From the NCBI RefSeq assembly GCF_024220515.1, contig NZ_JAMXOT010000168.1:1-38629 (forward strand): a stretch of DNA of 38,629 bases, in the 5' to 3' direction. Under the pieces are notes generated by a model that saw only the letters and a program-made list of their open reading frames with translations, did no database searches and was not told the DNA's origin. Below are positions 8,895-17,128 of the stretch, piece after piece. A program made the position numbers and the translations under genes. Every line of letters starts with the position of its first letter. The first letter of the stretch is position 1. The stretch comes from Oscillatoria sp. HE19RPO (GTDB lineage: Bacteria > Cyanobacteriota > Cyanobacteriia > Cyanobacteriales > Laspinemataceae).

Positions 8895-10187
8895 ATGCTA
8901 AAAAAAATACGCCTAAAAAACTTTAAAAATTTTAAAGATGCGGAACTCATCCTCGGTCCTTTTACATTGTTAATCGGAACCAATGCCTCGGGGAAAAGTA
9001 ATATTAGAGATGCTTTGCGGTTTTTGCATGGCATTGCTCGTGGCTATAATCTCGCCGAAATCATGGGCGAAAAATATGTAGAAGGGGGCGTTTTGCAATG
9101 GCGCGGCATTCGCGGAGGACCGCGAGAAATTACGTTTCAGAATTCTGAAACGTTTACATTGGAAGTGGAATTTACAGTTGACTATCAAGAGGAACAGCAA
9201 GAAGCTATATATAGCATTACCGTAAATCCGGGTACAAGTGGCAGAAGTCCACAAATTTGTCAAGAAAAACTTCAAATTAAAAATTTCCCTGCTCCGCTTT
9301 TTGAATACATTTTACCCAAAGATAGTTTAACCCCCTATCTACAGACTCAGACGGATGATGGAAGGCTTTATAGAGTAAATATTTTATTTTTTGGTACACC
9401 TTTGGTTTCAGAATTTGTAGATAAAAAATCTTCTCTCTTATCTACTGATATTGTTGAAAGGGAGGTTTTTTCAAAACAATATTATTACGTTCAATTTATC
9501 TCAGAACAATGTTTAAATGCTCTCAATGATATACAATTCCTGGACCTCAATCCAGAAGCGATCCGGATGCCATCGGTTCCAGGACAAACTATTTTAGGCG
9601 ATCGCGGCGAAAACCTCTCCTCTGTCTTGTTTGATATTTGTCAAGACCCCCACAAAAAGGCCATCCTGCTGGAGTGGATACAGGAACTCACCCCAATGGA
9701 TGCTCAAGACTTTGAGTTTCCATCAGATTTTACGGGGAAAATTTTATTGACCCTAGTCGAAGAGAGTGGGCAAAAAATATCCGCCTACAGTGCCTCTGAT
9801 GGAACTCTGAGATTTCTAGCCATGATAGCTGCATTACTGGGTTCATCTCCGGCAAAACTCTACTTTTTTGAAGAATTAGATAATGGCATCCATCCCACTC
9901 GGTTACATCTCTTACTGCAATTGATTGAACGGCAAGTTTCTCAAGGCAAAATCCAAATGATTGCCACCACTCATTCCTCCCAGTTACTGAGACTTTTAAG
10001 TCCTAATCTCTTAGAGTCTGTCTCGTTAACCTACCGTTTAGAAAATAGACCCGATGCGAAAATTATCCGGATTTTAGATATCCCGAATGCTCAAGAAGTT
10101 CTGGAAAAACAAACCCTCGCCCACCTCCACGAATCCGCTTGGTTAGAGAATGTGATGGAATTTATGAGTGATGAGGGGGAAGAATGA
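8895..10187 (+). CDS. AAA/ABC-type ATPase of the RecF/OLD-like (AAA_15/AAA_21) group
   Basis: The 430-aa protein has an SMC/RecF-like head. It starts LKKIRLKNFKNFKDAEL with Walker A GTNASGKSN (28-36), then an ABC-signature-like SDGTLRF (301-307), Walker B YFFEELDN (323-330) and an H-loop His360 in ATTHSSQ. The middle (about 90-250) is variable, with no long coiled coil, and the start has no strong ribosome binding site. Its stop overlaps the start of the next gene by 4 bases (ATGA), so the two proteins are made together. Such ATPases paired with a small nuclease-like protein occur in anti-phage modules such as OLD- or PARIS-type systems. The pairing is seen here; the defence role is inferred. 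Confidence 0.88.
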   Translation: MLKKIRLKNFKNFKDAELILGPFTLLIGTNASGKSNIRDALRFLHGIARGYNLAEIMGEKYVEGGVLQWRGIRGGPREITFQNSETFTLEVEFTVDYQEEQQEAIYSITVNPGTSGRSPQICQEKLQIKNFPAPLFEYILPKDSLTPYLQTQTDDGRLYRVNILFFGTPLVSEFVDKKSSLLSTDIVEREVFSKQYYYVQFISEQCLNALNDIQFLDLNPEAIRMPSVPGQTILGDRGENLSSVLFDICQDPHKKAILLEWIQELTPMDAQDFEFPSDFTGKILLTLVEESGQKISAYSASDGTLRFLAMIAALLGSSPAKLYFFEELDNGIHPTRLHLLLQLIERQVSQGKIQMIATTHSSQLLRLLSPNLLESVSLTYRLENRPDAKIIRILDIPNAQEVLEKQTLAHLHESAWLENVMEFMSDEGEE

Positions 10188-10768
10188 GGGTCTTAGTCAT
10201 TCCCGAAGATTTTCGCAAGGATCAATATATGCTCAAACCTATTATCACTGCCTTGATGAAAAGTCTGGGTAAACCTAGCGCTAAAATAAGGATTTGCCAA
10301 GACCCTCTCTTGGGAGGTGTCAGCGAAGCATTAAAATGGGACAATATTGAAAGTATTATTAATCAATATCCGATGGTCGATCTGTTTTTGCTTTGTGTCG
10401 ATCGCGATGGCAAAGAAGGGCGCAAAGTTGCCCTCGATAAACTAGAAACGAAAGCTCATCAGATTTTAGGAAATCGCCGGTTATTTTTGGCTGAAAATGC
10501 TTGGCAAGAAATCGAAGTGTGGGTTTTAGCGGGTCAAGATTTACCACAGGATTATAATTGGCAGGTCATTCGCCAAGAAGTCAATCCTAAAGAAACTTAC
10601 TTTTTGCCCTTTTCTCAACAGCGCAGGTTATTAGATGCACCGGGAGAAGGGCGCAAACCCCTCGCGGAAGAAGCGGCGCGCCGGTATGACCGAATTCACA
10701 AACTTTGTCCCGAAGATATTGGTAACTTAGAAGATAGAATCAAGACTTGGATCAGCGATAATTCCTAA
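10184..10768 (+). CDS. DUF4276/TOPRIM-like protein, partner of the upstream ATPase
   Basis: The 194-aa soluble protein starts within the stop of the ATPase gene. The pattern is TOPRIM-like: a first strand with an acidic residue (RVLVIPED, Glu8), then a hydrophobic strand ending in a DxD motif (DLFLLCVDRDG, Asp73 and Asp75). A later ENAWQEIEVWVLA segment (104-116) resembles the conserved E...W.LA stretch of DUF4276 proteins. The metal-binding acidic residues suggest a nuclease or phosphotransfer activity gated by the ATPase. I place it in the DUF4276/DUF4435/TOPRIM neighbourhood from these motifs, not from a database hit. A palindromic element 33 bases after its stop probably ends the transcript. 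Confidence 0.7.
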   Translation: MRVLVIPEDFRKDQYMLKPIITALMKSLGKPSAKIRICQDPLLGGVSEALKWDNIESIINQYPMVDLFLLCVDRDGKEGRKVALDKLETKAHQILGNRRLFLAENAWQEIEVWVLAGQDLPQDYNWQVIRQEVNPKETYFLPFSQQRRLLDAPGEGRKPLAEEAARRYDRIHKLCPEDIGNLEDRIKTWISDNS

Positions 10769-10800
10769 TCACGCACCAATCCTGAGATGGAGAATTCAGC

Positions 10801-10840
10801 CTAAATGTAGGGGCGATTCGCGAATCGCCTCTACATTTAG
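10801..10840. repeat. 40-base near-perfect palindrome between convergent genes
   Basis: CTAAATGTAGGGGCGATTCG pairs with CGAATCGCCTCTACATTTAG with one imperfect pair. It sits between the stop of the TOPRIM-like gene and the stop of the convergent glycosyltransferase, so it can act as a bidirectional terminator. The GTAGGGGCGATTCGCGAATC core resembles a dispersed cyanobacterial repeat; a related GGGGCAGT element lies at 33531-33556. Confidence 0.7.
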
Positions 10841-10853
10841 ATGTTTATGCCGA

Positions 10854-12095
10854 TTAAACCGTGAAACTTTTGTTGTTTAAAACACCACTGGCGACATCTT
10901 CAATCAGTTGAATATGGCGCTTGAGTAACATTGGCATGGCATACCGTTCGATCGCCGTTTCCCGGGCTTTTTTGCGAATCTCTGCCATGCGAGTCGGATG
11001 ATTGAATACTTCATCCACGCGACTGGCTATTTGTTTAGGAGAGAAAAAGTCTACGAGTAATCCATTGTCCCCATCTGTGATGACTTCTCGTACAGGTTGA
11101 GTATCGGAACCCAAGACTAAGCAACCTGTGGACATCGATTCAATCATGGACCAAGATAACACAAAAGGTCGCGTGAGATAAATATGCACGTCTGACGCTT
11201 GAATGACTTTTAAATATAATCCATAAGGCAAGGACCCGACAAAGTGAACCCGGGTTAAATCGAGGGGGACTTTTTTGAGCATATAGTCTTTGTAGGTTTC
11301 CCCATTGGGGAGAGATTTGCCGTAGCAAACGCGATCGGAACCGACGACAACAACATGACAATTCGGACGGCGTTCCTGAATATAACCGACAGCTTCGATA
11401 AATTCAGGAAATCCACGATAGGGTTCCATGCCTCGCGCCACATAGGTGACAAGTTCATCGACATGGGATAAATCTAGGTTGGGAAGAACTAATTTTGCCC
11501 CCGGGTTAGGTTTGAAAAATTCCGTATCGACGCCATCATGAACGACGGAGATTTTGCTATGAAATTCCGGGGGAAATTGCGATCGCTGCCAATAAGTCGG
11601 AGAGACTCCCCAATCGCAAGAGGCTAAATCAATTAAAATGGGCGCATTTTTGACGCGAATTCGAGCTACATCATCCGCATTTAAGGGGTCATTAGGGTCA
11701 AAGTTGGCATCAGACCCGTAGGCATGATAATACCATTCAAAGTAACACATTAACGGGGTTTCCGGATAGATATCCTTGGCAAATGTTGTCGGACCCCAAC
11801 CGGAATGACCATAAATTACATCGGGGACAAATCCTTGGGTTTTGAGTTGTTCCGCCATGCGATAAACCGCTTGTCCATAAATCACGGCACTTTCTAGGGG
11901 ACGAACATAATGGTGAGTGCCCGGATGGGGGTCGCGACTGGGGGAAAACAAGGCTTTTTTGACCCCAGGAATCACCCATTCAGGGCGTTCGTTTTTGGTA
12001 CCAAAAACAACTTGATTGTTAGGATTGCTGCCTAATACGGTGGCTAAATGACGAAACTGGGCCGGAAAGTTAGGATGCAGAAAGAGAATTCGCAT
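10854..12095 (-). CDS. Glycosyltransferase, GT4/GT-B fold
   Basis: The 413-aa cytoplasmic enzyme probably adds a sugar from a nucleotide-sugar donor to a growing surface glycan. The N-terminal acceptor half begins MRILFLHPNFPAQFRHL. The C-terminal donor half (about 205-390) has the conserved glycosyltransferase-1 acidic stretch SMIESMSTGCLVLGSDTQ followed by PVREVI. The start gives a canonical Rossmann N-terminus; no membrane segments are present. It is the last gene of the minus-strand glycan locus. A 16-base-pair hairpin separates it from the upstream methyltransferase, so it may have its own promoter. Sugar and linkage cannot be read from the sequence. Confidence 0.9.
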   Translation of the reverse strand: MRILFLHPNFPAQFRHLATVLGSNPNNQVVFGTKNERPEWVIPGVKKALFSPSRDPHPGTHHYVRPLESAVIYGQAVYRMAEQLKTQGFVPDVIYGHSGWGPTTFAKDIYPETPLMCYFEWYYHAYGSDANFDPNDPLNADDVARIRVKNAPILIDLASCDWGVSPTYWQRSQFPPEFHSKISVVHDGVDTEFFKPNPGAKLVLPNLDLSHVDELVTYVARGMEPYRGFPEFIEAVGYIQERRPNCHVVVVGSDRVCYGKSLPNGETYKDYMLKKVPLDLTRVHFVGSLPYGLYLKVIQASDVHIYLTRPFVLSWSMIESMSTGCLVLGSDTQPVREVITDGDNGLLVDFFSPKQIASRVDEVFNHPTRMAEIRKKARETAIERYAMPMLLKRHIQLIEDVASGVLNNKSFTV

Positions 12096-12145
12096 GAGCT
12101 ATAATTGCAAGGGTTATGGTAAACAATAAATAAGGGGCAAAAATT

Positions 12146-12188
12146 AAGATTAGGAACAAAAAGTTAACCACCTTTTGTTCCTAATCTT
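12146..12188 (-). terminator. 16-bp hairpin downstream of the methyltransferase
   Basis: AAGATTAGGAACAAAA (12146-12161) pairs perfectly with TTTTGTTCCTAATCTT (12173-12188) around an 11-base loop. On the minus strand it lies 13 bases after the methyltransferase stop and about 50 bases before the GT4 start. It is likely an intrinsic terminator or an intercistronic processing site. Confidence 0.6.
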
Positions 12189-12201
12189 ACGGGGGGAGAC
12201 G

Positions 12202-12912
12202 TTAAACGATTGGGGCTTTGCAGACCCAAACGCAATCTCGGGGAACCGACTGAGTGTCTTTGACTAAAATTTCATAATTGAGATGGGTGAGAAATTTTTC
12301 CATGATGCGATCGCTCATCACAGAAAAGGCTGAACCATGCCGTTGTCCTTTTAAATTGAGATGCCATTCACTCAAAAACTTTTGCCAACCTAACTCGCTG
12401 AGAATGTTGGTATGGTGAAAGACACAAAGACGATCGCCTCGCAGTAAGGCCGGAATTTGCGTCAAATAATTGAAAATATCGCGAGGTTCCAAATGCACCA
12501 TTGTATCGTAACAGAAACAGATATCAACAGAATGGGGTTCGATCGCCTTGAGAGTCAGTCCATCGAGTTTGAGATAGCTAACGCGATCGTCCCCGAGGTG
12601 CGATCGCGTGGCCTCTAGCATTTTACTAGAAATATCCGCACAGATGAGCGTTTTGCAGTGTTTAAGCAACAATCCGCCAGTTTTGCCACCCCCCACGCCG
12701 ATTTCTAATACCCGATGTTCCTGCCCGATATAAGGCTGAATGAAGCGCTGTTCAATCAGGGTTTCATATTCCGCTAGGGTACTAGCAGCCCCCGCCCCTT
12801 TGCCAATCCATTCATCGCCAATGCGATCGAGTTCAGGATGCAACTCTTGCCACATTTCGGCATAAGCATCCCAGGTCCCTTCATAGTCAATGCCGTGATT
12901 GGGTTTTTCCAT
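12202..12912 (-). CDS. Class I SAM-dependent methyltransferase
   Basis: This Rossmann-fold enzyme has the SAM-binding motif VLEIGVGGGKTGG (about 68-80 from the chosen start). A motif II-like stretch follows (ICFCYDTMVHLEPRDIF), then a motif III region (LLRGDRLCVFHHTN). It probably methylates a sugar or a protein in glycan assembly. I chose the ATG at 12912 (MEKPNHGID, 236 aa), which has GGGAGG upstream with a rather long spacer. An upstream in-frame ATG at 12969 would add 19 residues, but has only a GAAGG directly against it. It lies 121 bases after the sulfotransferase in the same direction and is followed by a hairpin. Its substrate is not known. Confidence 0.82.
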   Translation of the reverse strand: MEKPNHGIDYEGTWDAYAEMWQELHPELDRIGDEWIGKGAGAASTLAEYETLIEQRFIQPYIGQEHRVLEIGVGGGKTGGLLLKHCKTLICADISSKMLEATRSHLGDDRVSYLKLDGLTLKAIEPHSVDICFCYDTMVHLEPRDIFNYLTQIPALLRGDRLCVFHHTNILSELGWQKFLSEWHLNLKGQRHGSAFSVMSDRIMEKFLTHLNYEILVKDTQSVPRDCVWVCKAPIV

Positions 12913-13033
12913 TGCGGTGGCATCTACCTCCCTTATGAGACAACATTCAAGCGAACTTTGATGATTCATCCTTCACCCCGGTGTTCTACCGAGATGACCA
13001 TCCCCCCGCATTCTTTTACCACATTTTGGTGAT

Positions 13034-13810
13034 TTAATCCCAAGAAAAATTGAGAGAAAATTCATCCACAAGCTGCTGGTTATGCGGCTGAAAATATTGA
13101 TTCAAGGTGGATTGGAGTCCCTCCGGCAGGGTCGCATATTCTCCCGCATTGTATTTGGGATAGTCGGCAATTTCCATTGGAGGTAACCCTAAAAATGCCA
13201 AAGTTTCAGCAAGGGTGGCCGCCGGATTGGCATAAAAGGCTTCACTTGAAAGGATTAAGAATTGCTCTTGGGGGAAAAGTTCCATCCAACTTTTGAGTTG
13301 AGTCGCATAAATTCCCCGGGATAAATAGGTGTAATGTTGATGATTGTAACTATAATAGTTGGGGTCAGCCCACATTTTTTCCACTTCCCCAGCGAGTCGG
13401 GCCGGTTCTTGAGCGATCGCCTCCGCAAAAGAAAGGGTCTCAAATCCCAATCGCACTTCATGATTATAATGAGACCAGGCTCTTTGTACAGGATTTCTCA
13501 GCAACACAATCAGCTTAACCAGGGGAAATAAATCCTTCACCCGCTGGGGAACTAAGGGATGAAATAGATAATAAGGAGTCGCTTCTCCCGTTAGCATCCC
13601 TGCGCGGGATTCTTGGGGTGGAAATTGTTGGAAATACCAGTCAATTTCATGATGAAAATTGAGGTCAAAAAAATGAACTTCTTTTTGAACAGCGGGGAGA
13701 ATTTGGGGATGTTGCGTTAAGTAATGATAGAGAGAAGTTGTCCCTCCTTTTTGGGTTCCAATAATCAAAAAATCTGGCATAGTTGAGAGGAAATGAACTC
13801 GATTAATCAC
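13034..13810 (-). CDS. Heparan-type sulfotransferase (PAPS-dependent)
   Basis: The 258-aa enzyme transfers sulfate from PAPS, most likely to a hydroxyl of a polysaccharide. The 5'-phosphosulfate loop is IGTQKGGTTSLY (17-28), and the 3'-phosphate site is RNPVQRAWSHYNHE (105-118). EVHFFD and the YLSRGIYATQLKSW segment are typical of the family. The start is a GTG at 13810 that overlaps the preceding methyltransferase stop by 4 bases. The in-frame ATG at 13780 (MPDFLIIGTQ) matches the usual family N-terminus but has no ribosome binding site, so both remain possible. It is the second of two sulfotransferases in this locus. Length is normal for bacterial members. Confidence 0.9.
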   Translation of the reverse strand: MINRVHFLSTMPDFLIIGTQKGGTTSLYHYLTQHPQILPAVQKEVHFFDLNFHHEIDWYFQQFPPQESRAGMLTGEATPYYLFHPLVPQRVKDLFPLVKLIVLLRNPVQRAWSHYNHEVRLGFETLSFAEAIAQEPARLAGEVEKMWADPNYYSYNHQHYTYLSRGIYATQLKSWMELFPQEQFLILSSEAFYANPAATLAETLAFLGLPPMEIADYPKYNAGEYATLPEGLQSTLNQYFQPHNQQLVDEFSLNFSWD

Positions 13811-15108
13811 AAAGCCTTTTTAGCAATCAAATAGTTACAAGAGGCTAACTCTTCATTGGTTTTGGGATGGAGAAACGTCACAAAATCTCGATCCATATAA
13901 TTGTTGGGATGTGCTAAGAAATCCCCAATTTTCATCTCTTTGAACGATTCAGCAATGGGTTGAGGTAACCCTTGGACATAAGAGTTGAGAAACCAAGTTA
14001 AAGCAGCAATGGGTAATCCCGGCAGTTCTACGGTACATTTTAGGTCTTCTAACTCGCTAAATAAATTCTTTAGCCCACTGCTGGTCATGTTATAGTAATG
14101 GTCGGGATAGCCATGAAACGGTTGGAGAAAAGGAACAGCTGCATACAGTGTTCCCCCGGGTTTGAGTACCCGAGTAATTTCTTTGGCACATTCAAAAGGA
14201 TTTTTAACGTGTTCTAACACAGCGAGGGAAAACACGGCATCAAATGAATTGGATTTAAATGGCAGTTTTTCCCCGATACTGATGACATCGCTGGTCGGAT
14301 AATCTACAATATCTAAATTGACGACATTGGGATAATAAAGATTTCTCAACCCGCAGCCATTATCCAAAATTAAGCCACTGGAAAATTGTTCAATTAACTT
14401 GAGGCTAATGGGGTCATAATCATTGGCGGAAATAGAAGCGGTTGAGGTGACCTTTCCATATTCGGTTAATTGGCGATTTAGGAAGTTATAGTGGTTGGAA
14501 TTGATCTGAAATTCTGAACCACAGTTAGGACAGAAGAGAACCGAGTTGTGTTCTTCTAGGCGATCGCTGCCACAAACCGGACATTGCAAAATCGGTCGAA
14601 TTTTGGCTAACTTAGCTTGTTTTTGCTGCGAAAAATTCTCGCACAACTCTCCCGATATAAACAAATCAATGGGGAAACGATAGAGTTGTTCATCCATCCA
14701 AAACTGAATAAACCAAGAGGTTCCTCGGGTAAGCTGACGGGTTAAAAGAAAGCCCTGAAACCCGACTCCAGTCCGATTGGGATAGGCGGATTGCACATCC
14801 GGGCGATCGACCCGGGTTAACGGGAAAACATCATCGGTTTCATTACAGAGAATGACATCTTCAATCGGACTGGATTCACGCCCCACAATCCACCCACTGA
14901 CAATCACAAACGCTGGTGATATAGCTGATTGAGACTGAGGAGAATCAATGCAGTACAAAAAAGGTTCCGAGGGTGGAGTGATACTGGGTACAGGCAAATC
15001 TTTTCTACCTAACAAGGCTTTGGCAAAAGACTTGAAATTGGAAGTATTAAACGTTTTCATCGCTGCGGTTACATCCTGATGCTCATGGATTTCTGAACTC
15101 AAACCCAA
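13807..15108 (-). CDS. Methyltransferase with N-terminal glycan-locus domain and zinc ribbon
   Basis: The 433-aa protein has three parts. A beta-rich N-terminal domain (about 50-150) has GWIVG and RPDVQSAYP landmarks. A zinc ribbon follows with Cys176/179 and Cys193/196 (CPVC...CPNC). The last part is a class I SAM methyltransferase (motif ILDNGCGLR at 247-255, then FDAVFSLAVLEHVKNP and VLKPGGTLYAAVPF). The N-terminal domain resembles that of the methyltransferase at 22443. The TTG at 15108 lies 5 bases after the previous stop. The ATG at 15060 (MKTFNTSNF, 417 aa) is the more likely start on codon grounds, but neither has a strong ribosome binding site. Its stop overlaps the sulfotransferase start. 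The substrate is probably a sugar of the exported glycan. Confidence 0.85.
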   Translation of the reverse strand: MGLSSEIHEHQDVTAAMKTFNTSNFKSFAKALLGRKDLPVPSITPPSEPFLYCIDSPQSQSAISPAFVIVSGWIVGRESSPIEDVILCNETDDVFPLTRVDRPDVQSAYPNRTGVGFQGFLLTRQLTRGTSWFIQFWMDEQLYRFPIDLFISGELCENFSQQKQAKLAKIRPILQCPVCGSDRLEEHNSVLFCPNCGSEFQINSNHYNFLNRQLTEYGKVTSTASISANDYDPISLKLIEQFSSGLILDNGCGLRNLYYPNVVNLDIVDYPTSDVISIGEKLPFKSNSFDAVFSLAVLEHVKNPFECAKEITRVLKPGGTLYAAVPFLQPFHGYPDHYYNMTSSGLKNLFSELEDLKCTVELPGLPIAALTWFLNSYVQGLPQPIAESFKEMKIGDFLAHPNNYMDRDFVTFLHPKTNEELASCNYLIAKKAL

Positions 15109-15113
15109 CTGGA

Positions 15114-16991
15114 TTAAATCCCGATGCTATAATCTTCGCGATCGCGAGTTAAATTCGGACTATAGCATGGATCGTGCTTAATGATCGTTTTCCAGCGATT
15201 CCGCATATAGTCAATCTCTTTAGAAAACCGAGCAATTTTTTCCGGCGTATCCTCAAATCCCCGACTTTTTGATTCATAGTGATACAAAACCACATGAGGC
15301 AAATAGAGATTGCGATATCCTTTTTCCACCATTTTCAAACACAAATCCACATCATTAAAGGCAATACTCAAATCTTCCTCATTAAACCCTCCCACGGATT
15401 CAAACACCTCCCGACGACACATCAAACAAGCGGCAGTGACTGCGGAATAATTATTCACCGTCTTCAGTTGATAGTAATATCCTGGAACTTGGGATGGAAA
15501 ATGCTTATGACTGTGACCCGCTACTCCCCCTAATCCAATCACCACTCCGGCGTGTTGGATGCTATCATCCGGGTACAACAACAACGCCCCAACGGCCCCA
15601 ATACTCGGACGTTGGACCTGTTCTACCATCGCCGTCATCCAGTCCCCATCCAGCACTTCGGTATCGTTATTTAAAAATAGCAAATACTGGCCTTCGGCTT
15701 GGGTTACGGCATAGTTATTAATCTTAGAAAAATTAAAGGGAACGTCGTATTGAATGCAGCGAAATCGGTCCGGTTCTTTGGCTTGCCATTTACTGAATAA
15801 CTCCAAGGTTTCCGGTTCATCACTGCCATTATCAATCACTAACACTTCATAATTGGGATAGGTGGTTTTCTCAAAAATTGAAGTCAGGCAGGTGTTGAGA
15901 ATTGACCCTAAATTGCGGGTGGGAATAATCACCGTAACCCGCTGATAATCCTGGATATGATAGCGAACAATCCAGTGCCCTCCGGGAGTGGGGAGGACTC
16001 GTCCCGGTTCTCCCCGGCGGATTAAGGCTTCAGTGAGGGCTTTTTCAGCGGCATCAACAGCATAGTTTTTAGTTTCTAACTCGCTGGCGGTGGATTGCGG
16101 ATGAATGCGCCAGTGGTAGAGAATTTTAGGAATATGATAAATTTTATCGGTTTTTTCCGTAAATCTTAAGACAAAATCATAGTCTTGGGAGCCTTCATAA
16201 CCGATTCTAAATCCGCCAATTTCCTCTACGATCGCCCGACGATACAATCCCAAGTGGCAAGTGTACATCCGCGACAGAAAAGAATCAGGACACCAGTCCG
16301 GTTTAAAGAACGGGTCCCGCAGCATATTGTTGTCATCCACTTTATCTTCATCGCTATAAATCATATCCGCATCGGGATACAGATTTAGCCATAAAGCCAT
16401 TTCATATAAAGCATCGGCATTGAGCATATCATCATGGTCCAACAGGGCAATATAGTCCCCAGTTGCCAAGGCGATCGCTGAATTAGATGCCGCCGAAATA
16501 TGACCATTTTTCTCGCGAAATACTAACTTAATCCGCGCATCTCGTTCCGCATATTCTTTTAAAAGAGGCCGGATATAGTCAGCGGTGGAAGCATCATCGG
16601 CGATACAGAGTTCCCAATGGGGATAAATCTGAGAGGTCACCGAATCTAGTGCCATTCTCAAATAGAATTCCGGGGTATTATAAACCGGCATGACAATGCT
16701 AATTAACGGCTGATATTGAAACACCTGTAACGTTTGTGCTTTGTGCCGCAAATCTGCTGCCCGAGATGAATTTTGACCTAACCAAAAATGATAATCCGCA
16801 TAAGGATGAGTGACTTCCGGCGCGCCGGGACCGGGCAGCGGATTATCATCGAGTTTAAAATAAAGTTTCCGAAATAATCGCGCCAAAGCATAACGGACAC
16901 CTTGGGTTTTTACTTTTTCGTAAAACCGTTTAGATAACCGCTGGGCGCGGGATAAGTTGCCGAGGGTTCGGGACAGAGGATGGTTTCGCAT
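15114..16991 (-). CDS. Bifunctional glycosyltransferase with two GT2 domains
   Basis: The 625-aa protein holds two GT-A fold catalytic domains. The first (about 96-320) has ISIVMPVYNTP, ADDAST and a DHDD metal site (185-188). The second (about 350-590) has VTVIIPTRN, IDNGSDE and a LNNDTE metal site (440-445), with a Rhamnan-synthesis-like YPDDSIQHAGVVIGLGG stretch. The N-terminal 95 residues are a basic helical region without membrane segments. Two active sites suggest it adds two successive sugars, or alternates linkages in a repeat unit. It follows the next GT2 gene after a 137-base gap that holds a small hairpin (17041-17068), and is followed closely by the methyltransferase. Start MRNHPLSRT is the only good ATG. 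Confidence 0.92.
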   Translation of the reverse strand: MRNHPLSRTLGNLSRAQRLSKRFYEKVKTQGVRYALARLFRKLYFKLDDNPLPGPGAPEVTHPYADYHFWLGQNSSRAADLRHKAQTLQVFQYQPLISIVMPVYNTPEFYLRMALDSVTSQIYPHWELCIADDASTADYIRPLLKEYAERDARIKLVFREKNGHISAASNSAIALATGDYIALLDHDDMLNADALYEMALWLNLYPDADMIYSDEDKVDDNNMLRDPFFKPDWCPDSFLSRMYTCHLGLYRRAIVEEIGGFRIGYEGSQDYDFVLRFTEKTDKIYHIPKILYHWRIHPQSTASELETKNYAVDAAEKALTEALIRRGEPGRVLPTPGGHWIVRYHIQDYQRVTVIIPTRNLGSILNTCLTSIFEKTTYPNYEVLVIDNGSDEPETLELFSKWQAKEPDRFRCIQYDVPFNFSKINNYAVTQAEGQYLLFLNNDTEVLDGDWMTAMVEQVQRPSIGAVGALLLYPDDSIQHAGVVIGLGGVAGHSHKHFPSQVPGYYYQLKTVNNYSAVTAACLMCRREVFESVGGFNEEDLSIAFNDVDLCLKMVEKGYRNLYLPHVVLYHYESKSRGFEDTPEKIARFSKEIDYMRNRWKTIIKHDPCYSPNLTRDREDYSIGI

Positions 16992-17040
16992 TCGTTCTTG
17001 ATTTTACAAGGGTGAATAGGTTTTCAAAAATCAGGGTGGG

Positions 17041-17068
17041 AGAGGAAAAAAGATTAAAAATTTCCTCT
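17041..17068 (-). terminator. Small AT-loop hairpin between GT2 genes
   Basis: AGAGGAAA (17041-17048) pairs with TTTCCTCT (17061-17068) across an A/T-rich loop in the 137-base gap between two minus-strand glycosyltransferase genes. It is a weak candidate attenuator. Confidence 0.3.
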
Positions 17069-17128
17069 AAACTGGAGCAGGACTTTTATGAATTTATGTT
17101 CCATCTCTGCGTTTTGAACTAACATTCA

